From Actinomycetota bacterium (GTDB lineage: Bacteria > Actinomycetota > Acidimicrobiia > Acidimicrobiales > Aldehydirespiratoraceae), in the NCBI GenBank assembly GCA_012271125.1, contig JAAXHB010000260.1, positions 1 through 8,916 on the forward strand: DNA of 8,916 nucleotides, written 5' to 3'. The translations under genes were made by a program, and so were the position numbers. The notes beneath the pieces were generated by a model. The model was not told the DNA's origin. It was given only the letters and a program-made list of their open reading frames with translations, and searched no databases. Positions 1-5,143 of the stretch are shown piece by piece; positions within the stretch are counted from its first letter, which is position 1; every line of letters starts with the position of its first letter.

Positions 1-53
1 TAGGTCCAGCGGGGCTTCTTGGCCGGCGCAGGCGCCGCGTCGGTGACCGTCAT
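1..53 (-). CDS. Partial open reading frame starting next to tRNA-Arg (5' end only)
   Basis: Only the first 17 codons are in the window; the frame runs off the left edge. It starts at the ATG at 53-51 and reads MTVTDAAPAPAKKPRWT. Almost every third codon position is G or C, as expected for a coding region in this genome, and the Ala/Pro/Lys-rich start looks like an ordinary flexible N-terminus. The ATG lies one nucleotide after the tRNA discriminator base, so the gene is probably transcribed together with the tRNA and freed by tRNA 3' processing. No Shine-Dalgarno sequence exists apart from the G-run of the tRNA acceptor arm. The product cannot be identified from so little sequence, and a chance open frame is possible. 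Confidence 0.4.
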   Translation of the reverse strand, partial: MTVTDAAPAPAKKPRWT

Positions 54-54
54 G

Positions 55-126
55 CGCCCCCGGCAGGATTCGAACCTGCGCACACGGCTCCGGAGGCCGA
101 TGCTCTATCCCCTGAGCTACGAGGGC
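55..126 (-). tRNA. tRNA-Arg, anticodon CCG
   Basis: The minus strand folds as a complete cloverleaf. The acceptor arm pairs GCCCTCG (126-120) with CGGGGGC (62-56), with one T:G wobble, and the discriminator is G at 55. The D-arm is GCTC/GAGC. The anticodon loop CTCCGGA gives anticodon CCG, reading CGG (Arg). The T-arm GCAGG-TTCGAAT-CCTGC is canonical. CCA is not encoded: the next bases are CAT, which include the start codon of the neighbouring frame. The first anticodon-stem pair (27-43) is a T:T mismatch, so that stem has four true pairs. A possible -10 box TAGATT lies at 144-139, about 13 nt upstream of the mature 5' end. This is weakly supported because no clear -35 is visible. Confidence 0.95.
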
Positions 127-225
127 TCCCACAAACCCAATCTACGCTCCCCCACTCCCCTGCTCCGCTAGTTGCCCTTAAGGTGCTGGTTGTCCCATTC
201 GCGGCATTTAGGGAGGGCGACTGCC

Positions 226-1191
226 TCAAGCATTGTTTAGAGATTGGGCGATGTGGCTGTCTGGGTGGGGGAACTCGACGTCGATCTCATCCATTGGGAC
301 GTTCATACGGACTCTCCACTTTCTGTTGAGGTGCCCGTCGCTTGGAGTCGGGAACTCCCAGCCATCAAACGGAGATAGGTGAGTTGTTTTCAGACTCTTT
401 GGCAATGTGTCGCGCAAAGGCTCAGTATCAAAATAAATCTGCTGGTAGTCGCTGACATGATCTAGTAGAGCCCCCAGCTTCTGAACAGCGGGTTTTGTAT
501 AGAAGCGGCTTGCCTCTGCTAGAGCTTGGGGGTTGATCTGTGCGTAGCGATTGAACCGGCACAAGATGTTGAAGAAGTTGATATACCCACCAGCAAGTCT
601 GATGCTCTGAGCGCAGTCAAGCAAGGTGTGCTCAGGAGTGGAGTAGCGCGCCTTGTGAGTGCCGCACCAGCCAGTGTCCCACTTAAGTAGTTGAACCTTG
701 TGGTTGAGGGGATTGGTTGTTCTGACATAATCCAAGTGGGTTATTACCAGCGATGATAAGGAGTCTTGACGAGAAGCTTGCTTTTGGCGAGCTTCGGGTG
801 TCAGGTGCGCTGAAGGCAGGTATGGACAATCGCTAAGTTGAGCACTCGTCATCACGTTGGTTACAGAACTAAGCCTGTAAGTAGCTCTATAACGCTGGGC
901 GGCTGTTAGGCCACCTATGTAATAGTCATGTCCTAGATACTGCATCATCGGTTCAATAAAGATGCGCGGGTCAATGTACGGGTAGTCGTGGTCTGGGTGT
1001 TGGACGGGTGCCCAGCCGCCTTTGCATACCTTGGCTATCTCCTTGCGGTGGCGGGTTGCGCGCAGTGCATCGGGCAGCTTCTCACGATCTACGGCAAGCT
1101 TTATGCATAGATCTTCGCTGCTGATAAAACCACGCTGTACGCTGATCATCCAGTCACGGAGCTCAGATGCATGTAGTTCGGCTACTTTCAT
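226..1191 (-). CDS. AbiEi-like antitoxin/transcriptional regulator without visible toxin partner
   Basis: The product is 321 residues from the chosen start. Residues 1-65 look like a winged helix-turn-helix, with GFISSEDL at 21-28 and a basic wing ending GGW at 58-60. The middle carries motifs I associate with the AbiEi antitoxin family: YYIGGLTAAQRY (90-101) and STPEHTLLD (184-192). The C-terminus KWRVRMNVP (291-299) also fits. In known type IV systems AbiEi represses the abiE operon and counters the nucleotidyltransferase toxin AbiEii. Here only about 100 bp separate the stop from the tRNA gene, and upstream lies an unrelated enzyme, so no AbiEii is present locally. I chose the ATG at 1191 because GGTGA precedes it by 5 nt. 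An in-frame ATG at 1203 and TTG at 1227 have no such site and lie inside the upstream repeats. The gene appears more AT-rich than its neighbours, suggesting transfer. Family assignment is from motif memory; an uncharacterised wHTH protein is the alternative. Confidence 0.6.
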   Translation of the reverse strand: MKVAELHASELRDWMISVQRGFISSEDLCIKLAVDREKLPDALRATRHRKEIAKVCKGGWAPVQHPDHDYPYIDPRIFIEPMMQYLGHDYYIGGLTAAQRYRATYRLSSVTNVMTSAQLSDCPYLPSAHLTPEARQKQASRQDSLSSLVITHLDYVRTTNPLNHKVQLLKWDTGWCGTHKARYSTPEHTLLDCAQSIRLAGGYINFFNILCRFNRYAQINPQALAEASRFYTKPAVQKLGALLDHVSDYQQIYFDTEPLRDTLPKSLKTTHLSPFDGWEFPTPSDGHLNRKWRVRMNVPMDEIDVEFPHPDSHIAQSLNNA

Positions 1192-1202
1192 GATATTCAC
1201 CA

Positions 1203-1274
1203 TACCAGTTTGTAGCAGAAATTGCAAGTACTACCAGTTGGTAGCGGTAATTGCAAGGGATACCAGTTAGAAGG
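1203..1274. repeat. 29-bp-period direct repeats with an internal inverted repeat, likely operator of the AbiEi-like gene
   Basis: TACCAGTT recurs at 1203, 1232 and 1261, an exact 29-bp spacing. The first two units (1203-1228 and 1232-1257) match at 23 of 26 positions and both end in AATTGCAAG; the third keeps only the first part. The second unit contains a perfect inverted repeat, CTACCA-GT-TGGTAG, at 1231-1244; the first holds a decayed version. The repeats lie immediately upstream of, and partly overlap, possible early starts of the AbiEi-like gene. AbiEi proteins are known to bind inverted repeats in their own promoter, so autoregulation is the natural reading. A binding role is inferred, not shown. 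Confidence 0.65.
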
Positions 1275-1377
1275 TAGGGGTGCGATGCTGCTAGTTGGCG
1301 TCGGGCGTTGCGATTGCGCGGAGGGAAGGTGGGAGAGGTGGAAAAATGTAAAGGGTGGTGTCCGGGGTAGGAAGATG
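1275..1377. other. Intergenic stretch with no recognised feature
   Basis: This G-rich spacer between the upstream repeats of the AbiEi-like gene and the end of the amidohydrolase gene shows no convincing reading frame, RNA gene or terminator hairpin. Confidence 0.5.
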
Positions 1378-2685
1378 TTAGGTAGGGATGTTGTGGGTGG
1401 GGAGGTTGTAGGCGGTTATGGCGTTGCCGCGAAGGACTTTGTAGCAGTCCGCGGCGTTCATGCCGACGGCAGTGAACATTTCGTGGGCGACTTGGCGGGA
1501 ATGGGGGAAAGTGCCGTCAGAGTGGGGGTAGTCGGTTTCGAACAGGATTTGGTCGATGCCGACGTCGTGGCGTTGCTTGAGGCCGACTAGGTCATCGAAA
1601 ATACAGCCAAAAACTCTTCCGGCAACAATGTCGCTGGGCAAAGGGTCGCTGGGCAACTTGTTGTTGATGTTTAGGTTTACGTTTAGGTTGGTGTCGTCGT
1701 TGTTGCTGGCGTCGTCGTCAATGTCGTTGTTGAAATTGGGGCCGACGCCGCCGCGGCCTTCCTTATAGACCGAATCCATGCGTTCGATTTGGAACGGCAT
1801 CCAGCCGACTTGGCTTTCGGCGTAGACGATTTTGATTTTTTTGAAGCGTTGCAGGGTGCCGGAGAAGACCCAGTCGACGAGGGAGCCTTCGGCGTTTTGG
1901 GCATACAGCGACATGGATGTGGCGAGGGGGGCGTCGGGGGAGGTGGCAGGCATCGACGAGGAGGAGCCGATGTGCATGGAGACGGTGGTTTCGGTTTCTT
2001 CGCAGGCTTGCCAGAGGGGGTCCCAGGCACCGGAGTACATGGAAGGAAGGCCGAGTTTGTGGGGGTTTTCGGAGAAGGCGACGGCGTTGGCACCTTTGGC
2101 GGCGCAGCGGTGGACTTCGGCGGCGCAGAGGTCGACGTCCCAGAGTGGCAGCAGGGTTAGGGGGATGAGGCGGCCTTTGCCGGCACCGGCACCCCAGTCG
2201 TCGATGATCCAGTCGTTGTAAATCTGCAGGGCGGCGAGGGCGAGTTTTTTGTCGGTGCGTTCGAGGAAGCCTTGGCCGCAGAATCGGGGGAAGGTGTTGG
2301 GGTAGTTGAGGGCGGCTTGGACATGGTTTTGGTCCATGTCGGCGAGGCGGGCAGCTTGGTCGTAGGTGCCGGGGCGGAGCTGTTCGTAGGTGGTGGCGAT
2401 GTTGCGTTGTTGTTCACGGGGCAGGCCGGCGGGGCCGTGGAGTAAGCCGGTGGGGACGGAGGCGTCTTCGAAGAGCCAGAGGTCGCAGAGTTGGCCGTCG
2501 GGGTCGTTGCGGGTGAAGCCGTAGTGGCCGCCTTCGAAGTGGAGGCGGACTTTTTCTTGGACGACTCGGGGGCCTTGGTCTTTTAGGGAGGCGGGGAGCT
2601 GGGATTGCCAGAGGTCTTTGGGCTCCATGACATGGTCGTCAACAGAGATTATGAGAGGGAGCTCTTCGACGGGTGGGGTGCTCAC
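1378..2685 (-). CDS. Amidohydrolase family 2 metal-dependent hydrolase/decarboxylase
   Basis: The 435-residue product is a TIM-barrel metal-dependent enzyme of the amidohydrolase-2 family (Amidohydro_2), whose members hydrolyse or decarboxylate small organic acids and aromatic ring-cleavage products. Its substrate cannot be told. The N-terminus has the signature ISVDDHVMEP, with metal-site candidates D17 and H18. Later come AFSENPHKLGLPS (H209), MHIGSSSS (H238), YAESQVGWMP (E290) and ETDYPHSDGTFP with catalytic Asp candidate D385. All key positions look intact and the length is typical. Residues 317-343 are an odd Asn/Asp-rich run followed by a duplicated LPSD, in a loop where relatives as I recall them have a short Pro-containing linker. 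The GTG start at 2685 is preferred over TTG at 2688 because a TAACCT box ends 7 nt before it. The gene is probably a single transcription unit. Confidence 0.85.
   Translation of the reverse strand: MSTPPVEELPLIISVDDHVMEPKDLWQSQLPASLKDQGPRVVQEKVRLHFEGGHYGFTRNDPDGQLCDLWLFEDASVPTGLLHGPAGLPREQQRNIATTYEQLRPGTYDQAARLADMDQNHVQAALNYPNTFPRFCGQGFLERTDKKLALAALQIYNDWIIDDWGAGAGKGRLIPLTLLPLWDVDLCAAEVHRCAAKGANAVAFSENPHKLGLPSMYSGAWDPLWQACEETETTVSMHIGSSSSMPATSPDAPLATSMSLYAQNAEGSLVDWVFSGTLQRFKKIKIVYAESQVGWMPFQIERMDSVYKEGRGGVGPNFNNDIDDDASNNDDTNLNVNLNINNKLPSDPLPSDIVAGRVFGCIFDDLVGLKQRHDVGIDQILFETDYPHSDGTFPHSRQVAHEMFTAVGMNAADCYKVLRGNAITAYNLPTHNIPT
1630..1737 (-). repeat. Low-complexity Asn/Asp-rich coding expansion with tandem duplication inside the amidohydrolase gene
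   Basis: The 12-bp string GTCGCTGGGCAA occurs at 1630-1641 and again at 1645-1656, a 15-bp in-frame tandem duplication encoding LPSDP/LPSDI. Next to it, GTTTA(G/C) hexamers repeat three times at 1669-1686, encoding alternating Leu/Val-Asn pairs. GTC/GTT triplet-rich DNA up to about 1737 encodes Asn and Asp. The pattern points to replication slippage tolerated in a surface loop. Confidence 0.7.
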
Positions 2686-2692
2686 CAAATTG

Positions 2693-2698
2693 AGGTTA
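2693..2698 (-). promoter_or_regulatory. Candidate -10 box (TAACCT) of the amidohydrolase gene, leaderless type
   Basis: TAACCT fits the actinobacterial TANNNT -10 pattern and ends 7 nt before the GTG start, which puts the transcription start at or beside the start codon. No Shine-Dalgarno sequence is present. The same box at nearly the same distance precedes the uracil-DNA glycosylase start. No -35 box is evident. Confidence 0.5.
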
Positions 2699-2707
2699 GG
2701 GGTTGGG

Positions 2708-2766
2708 GTGCCAGAGCGCGACCGTCAGGAACGATCCGTGGCGGCGCCCCCTAGGGCGACGCCCAT
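2708..2766. repeat. Dispersed palindromic element, copy 1 (downstream of the lipoprotein gene)
   Basis: The 32-bp hairpin core at 2735-2766 begins TCCGTGG and ends GCCCAT. Stem GGCGGCGCCC pairs with GGGCGACGCC around loop CCTA, with one G:A mismatch. The 5' extension GTGCCAGAGCGCGA (2708-2721) matches the corresponding part of copy 2 at 13 of 14 positions. The core differs from copy 2 at 4 of 32 positions, and two of those form a compensatory pair. In this copy, CCAGAGC (2711-2717) can also pair with GCTCTGG at 2776-2782 inside the lipoprotein gene. The core touches the lipoprotein stop codon, so the hairpin may end transcription of that gene, although no T-tract follows. Confidence 0.75.
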
Positions 2767-3161
2767 TAACGAAGTGCTCTGGGCAGGCACCCCATAACGA
2801 TCCGTTCGGCTTCGTCGTCCCAGGCGTCTTCAGTGTCGCCATCTAGGTCGCTGGGGTTGGGGGTGGAGCGCAAGGCGTCATCGAGGGCTTGGAACTCGGC
2901 GAAACTGAGGGAGATTCTTAAGCCTTCGTAGGTGCAGTGGCAGAGGGCTTGGGACTGGACTGGGGTTAGGACGGCACCGGATTCGTCTTCGATGCCTTCG
3001 TTGGCTTGGCGGCAGGACTCGATGAAGTTGTCGTAGACGTCGCCGGTTGCTTCGGCTTCGTCCCAGGATTGTGGGTCGGGGCTGTTGCCGCAGGCGGTTG
3101 CGAGCAGGGCTAGGGCTAGAAGAGTTGGGGCTATGAGTGTTGTGGTGACAGCCTTTCGCAC
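2766..3161 (-). CDS. Small secreted lipoprotein with conserved-looking cysteines, function unknown
   Basis: The 131-residue product begins with a lipoprotein signal peptide: basic MRK, a hydrophobic stretch (about residues 8-21) and lipobox LATAC with C24 as the predicted lipidated cysteine. It is therefore likely anchored to the outer face of the cytoplasmic membrane. The mature part is acidic and has four more cysteines, C50, C74, C76 and C125, with CHC at 74-76. The even number would allow two disulfides. I do not recognise a named family. The GTG start is supported by a TACCCT box 6 nt upstream. The gene follows the uracil-DNA glycosylase gene by 19 bp on the same strand, so it may also be read through from there. 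A palindromic element follows the stop. Confidence 0.75.
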   Translation of the reverse strand: MRKAVTTTLIAPTLLALALLATACGNSPDPQSWDEAEATGDVYDNFIESCRQANEGIEDESGAVLTPVQSQALCHCTYEGLRISLSFAEFQALDDALRSTPNPSDLDGDTEDAWDDEAERIVMGCLPRALR

Positions 3162-3167
3162 AGGGTG

Positions 3168-3173
3168 AGGGTA
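3168..3173 (-). promoter_or_regulatory. Candidate -10 box (TACCCT) of the lipoprotein gene, leaderless type
   Basis: TACCCT fits TANNNT and is separated from the GTG start at 3161 by six nucleotides. It lies in the 19-bp gap after the upstream gene, suggesting an internal promoter. No Shine-Dalgarno sequence is visible. Confidence 0.4.
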
Positions 3174-3180
3174 CCCGCGG

Positions 3181-3846
3181 CTATTGGCTTAGTTGGCGTG
3201 CTTTTTGGAAGATGTCGTCGAGCATTGCTTCGGTGAGCTTGCCTGTGAAGGTGTTTTGCTGGCTCACGTGGTAGCTACAGATCAGGTGTAAGCCGTCTGC
3301 TAGTTCCGCGACTCCACTGTGACTGAAGTTTGGTCTAACTCCTGGCCCGAACTGCTTCCAGATCACTTCGTAAGCGAAACGTCCGAGGGCGACGATGACT
3401 TGTGCGTTGCGCAGGGCGGCGAGTTCGCGTTGTAGATATGGCAGGCAGGTGTCTCGTTCGGCGGGGGTTGGTTTGTTGGCAGGTGGTGCGCATTTGACGG
3501 GGGCGGTGATCCAGGCGTCGGTGAGTTTCATGCCATCTTTGGCGTGGGTTGAGGTGGGCTGGTTGGCGTAGCCGGCTCGATGTAAGGCGGCGTAGAGCCA
3601 GTCGCCGGAGCGGTCGCCGGTGAACATGCGACCGGTGCGGTTGGCGCCGTGAGCGGCGGGGGCGAGACCGACTATTACTAGGCGAGCGCTTGGGTCGCCG
3701 AAGCCGGGGACGCCTTTGGCATGATAGGTGTCGTCGATATAGGCGGCACGTTTTTCTGTGCCGACTTGTTCTCGCCATGCCACGAGTCGGGGGCAGGCAT
3801 GGCAGGCGGTGACTTCTTTTTCAATTTGTTGAAGTGGCGAAACCAC
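3181..3846 (-). CDS. udgB: Uracil-DNA glycosylase family 5 (UdgB-like), iron-sulfur type
   Basis: The 221-residue enzyme would remove uracil and related deaminated bases from DNA in base excision repair in the cytoplasm. It has the UDG superfamily fold markers: motif GLAPAAHGANRTGRMFTGD (60-78), which carries the family 5 active-site region, and the second motif SYHVSQQNTFTGKLT (191-205) with H193. C15 and C18 (CHAC), C119 and C134 are spaced as expected for the 4Fe-4S cluster of families 4 and 5. Length is normal. Position 194 is Val where I expect Pro in the usual HPS motif. The GTG start at 3846 is supported by a TAACCT box six nucleotides upstream and agrees with family N-termini. The gene is divergent from the phosphomutase operon, with 36 bp between starts, and 19 bp upstream of the lipoprotein gene. 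Confidence 0.92.
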   Translation of the reverse strand: MVSPLQQIEKEVTACHACPRLVAWREQVGTEKRAAYIDDTYHAKGVPGFGDPSARLVIVGLAPAAHGANRTGRMFTGDRSGDWLYAALHRAGYANQPTSTHAKDGMKLTDAWITAPVKCAPPANKPTPAERDTCLPYLQRELAALRNAQVIVALGRFAYEVIWKQFGPGVRPNFSHSGVAELADGLHLICSYHVSQQNTFTGKLTEAMLDDIFQKARQLSQ

Positions 3847-3852
3847 GTGCGC

Positions 3853-3858
3853 AGGTTA
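3853..3858 (-). promoter_or_regulatory. Candidate -10 box (TAACCT) of the uracil-DNA glycosylase gene, leaderless type
   Basis: TAACCT ends six nucleotides before the GTG start. It forms the left half of the dyad GTTAGG-7 nt-CCTAAC (3855-3873), whose right half gives the -10 box of the divergent operon. The box and its flank AGGTTAGGGGT also occur at 2693-2703 before the amidohydrolase gene. Confidence 0.5.
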
Positions 3859-3869
3859 GGGGTGGTGCC

Positions 3870-3875
3870 TAACAT
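3870..3875 (+). promoter_or_regulatory. Candidate -10 box (TAACAT) of the phosphomutase operon, leaderless type
   Basis: TAACAT is followed by seven nucleotides and then the ATG at 3883. No Shine-Dalgarno sequence precedes the ATG, in contrast to the strong one of the next gene in the operon. The two divergent promoters must overlap within 36 bp, so the polymerase can occupy only one at a time. Confidence 0.5.
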
Positions 3876-3882
3876 CTAGAGC

Positions 3883-4617
3883 ATGGGCGGTGCCAAAACA
3901 CTTGTGCTTCTTGTGCGGCATGGGCATACGCCTACCACGGGGAAGGTGTTGCCGGGCAGGGCTGAGGGGTTGGAGCTGTCTGAAAAGGGGCAGGAGCAGG
4001 CGATTCATGCGGGTGAGCGGATCATAAAACTGGTCGACAGCGTCATCAGTGCCGGAGCGCGAGGTGAGAAGGAGTCCATGGCGGCGTCCCATAGGACGAC
4101 GCCCATCATTTACGCATCTCCCATGTTGAGGACGCAGCAGACAGCGTTGCCAATAGCGGCGTCTTGTGGAGTTGAAGTGACGACACTGGAGGGGATCAAC
4201 GAATGCGACTTCGGCGACTGGACTGGAGCGGAGCTAGCCGAGCTACGGAAGTTGCCGGAATGGAAGACGGTTCAGGAGACGCCGAGCAAGTTCGCATTTC
4301 CAGGCGGTGAGTCATTTGCGGGGATGCAGGAGCGGGCTGTTGGCGCGATAGGAGACGTCGTTGGTCGCCATCCTGGCGGGATCATCGTGGCTGTGTCGCA
4401 TGCTGATGTGATCAAGTCCATCGTCGCTGACGCCATGGGGACTCCGTTGGATCATTTTCAGAAGCTGTTCATCTCGCCGTGTTCGATTTCTGCTGTTGTA
4501 TACGAATCCGTGTCACACCCCTCGGATAAAAATAAGACAGCGATGGTGCTGACGGCGAACAGCATCGGCGACGATCTGGGGCGTTTACCGATTCGGTTAG
4601 GAGGTGAAGATGCCTGA
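3883..4617 (+). CDS. MSMEG_4193-type histidine phosphatase/phosphomutase carrying an in-frame palindromic element
   Basis: The 244-residue product belongs to the histidine phosphatase (phosphoglycerate mutase-like) superfamily, in the actinobacterial subfamily annotated as probable phosphomutase MSMEG_4193 (TIGR03848). The RHG motif at 12-14 holds the catalytic histidine H13. INECDFGDW (105-113) supplies the acid/base region, FPGGES (139-144) is a family hallmark and SHADVIK (172-178) has the second histidine H173. The true substrate is unknown. Residues 56-74, SAGARGEKESMAASHRTTP, form an extra segment between the first helix and the strand IIYASP, where relatives, as I recall them, pass in a few residues. 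The DNA for it is copy 2 of the palindromic element. All catalytic residues lie outside the insert, so the enzyme is probably active. Its last 8 bp overlap the DUF3090 gene, indicating translational coupling. Confidence 0.9.
   Translation: MGGAKTLVLLVRHGHTPTTGKVLPGRAEGLELSEKGQEQAIHAGERIIKLVDSVISAGARGEKESMAASHRTTPIIYASPMLRTQQTALPIAASCGVEVTTLEGINECDFGDWTGAELAELRKLPEWKTVQETPSKFAFPGGESFAGMQERAVGAIGDVVGRHPGGIIVAVSHADVIKSIVADAMGTPLDHFQKLFISPCSISAVVYESVSHPSDKNKTAMVLTANSIGDDLGRLPIRLGGEDA
4049..4106. repeat. Dispersed palindromic element, copy 2 (inside the phosphomutase gene)
   Basis: The 32-bp core at 4075-4106 has stem GGCGGCGTCC/GGACGACGCC around loop CATA, with the same G:A mismatch position as copy 1. 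The T:A pair here replaces a C:G pair of copy 1. The 5' extension GTGCCGGAGCGCGA (4049-4062) matches copy 1 at 13 of 14 positions. The element spans 58 bp against 59 bp for copy 1. The reading frame crosses it without a stop and encodes residues 56-74. Confidence 0.8.
4600..4605 (+). promoter_or_regulatory. Strong ribosome binding site that decides the DUF3090 start
   Basis: GGAGGT is followed by GAAG and the ATG at 4610. This favours that ATG over the in-frame GTG at 4604, which lies within the binding site itself. Confidence 0.75.
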
Positions 4618-5128
4618 GTCGTTTTTCTTTGAACAAGTTGAGTTGATCACTGTTGGGACGCTTGGGCCTAAGGGGCAGCGGGAGTTCTACTTGCAGTGCA
4701 AGGCTGAGGGTGAGCTGGTGTCGTTGAAGATGGAGAAACAGCAGGCGCAGGCGTTGGCGACATATATGGAGCGGATGCTTGCCAACATCACCATCGATGC
4801 GCCGGCGGAAGCACCTGATGACTTGGACTTGCGGGAGCCGGTGATCGAATCATGGCGGATTGGCAATATGGGGCTTGCCTATGACCATGAGCGTGACATT
4901 GTGATGTTGTTGGCGAGTGAGCTTCGGGGTCAGGATGAGGACGAAGATGATTTGGCGGACGGTGTGTTTGGGGATGGGGCTGAAGCTCGGTTTTTCTTTT
5001 CGCGAGGGCAGGCACTTGGGCTGATTCGGCGGGCTCGCCGCGCTGTTGACGCCGGACGTCCTCCATGCCCTTACTGTCGCATGCCTCTGGAGCCTGAAAA
5101 TGCTGGCTGGTGTCCCTGCAGCAACTGA
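4610..5128 (+). CDS. DUF3090 family protein with C-terminal zinc-ribbon-like cysteines
   Basis: The 172-residue product matches the actinobacterial DUF3090 family (TIGR03847), whose function is not established. The N-terminal half has the pattern VGTLGPKGQREFYLQ (15-29) followed by LVSLKMEKQQ, typical of the family. The middle is acidic (QDEDEDD, 108-114). RGQALGLIRRARRAVDAGRPPCPYC follows, and C153, C156, C168 and C170 could bind zinc, though the final CPC spacing is tighter than a classic ribbon. The start overlaps the end of the phosphomutase gene by 8 bp and has a strong ribosome binding site, so the two are co-translated. The SCO1664-type gene follows by 15 bp. The fixed gene order in actinobacteria suggests the three products share a pathway; this is inference from context. 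Confidence 0.9.
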   Translation: MPESFFFEQVELITVGTLGPKGQREFYLQCKAEGELVSLKMEKQQAQALATYMERMLANITIDAPAEAPDDLDLREPVIESWRIGNMGLAYDHERDIVMLLASELRGQDEDEDDLADGVFGDGAEARFFFSRGQALGLIRRARRAVDAGRPPCPYCRMPLEPENAGWCPCSN

Positions 5129-5143
5129 CGGGGCTCTTGTTCT

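Noticed and set aside
55..225. tRNA-Arg as an integration site for an island carrying the AbiEi-like gene
   Set aside because: The gene lies on the 5' side of the tRNA, whereas integrases usually target the 3' end. No integrase and no duplicated tRNA 3' fragment are visible.
1192..1227. Longer start for the AbiEi-like protein at TTG 1227 or ATG 1203
   Set aside because: Both lie within the upstream direct repeats and lack a ribosome binding site, whereas ATG 1191 has GGTGA five bases before it.
1203..1274. CRISPR array or plasmid-type iterons
   Set aside because: Only two good units and one partial are present, with almost no spacer between units, and no cas or replication gene is nearby. 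Position before a regulator gene favours an operator.
1789..2221. Several plus-strand frames opposite the amidohydrolase gene
   Set aside because: They are composition-driven shadows of a well-supported minus-strand gene, with repetitive Gly/Arg content and no start signals.
2735..2766. Simple intrinsic terminator only
   Set aside because: The hairpin could end transcription, but no T-tract follows and a near-identical copy lies inside a coding region, so a dispersed repeat is the better description.
3855..3873. Dyad GTTAGG/CCTAAC as a repressor operator
   Set aside because: Each half is better explained as the -10 box of one of the two divergent genes, at the right distance from each start. 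An additional operator role cannot be excluded but is not needed.
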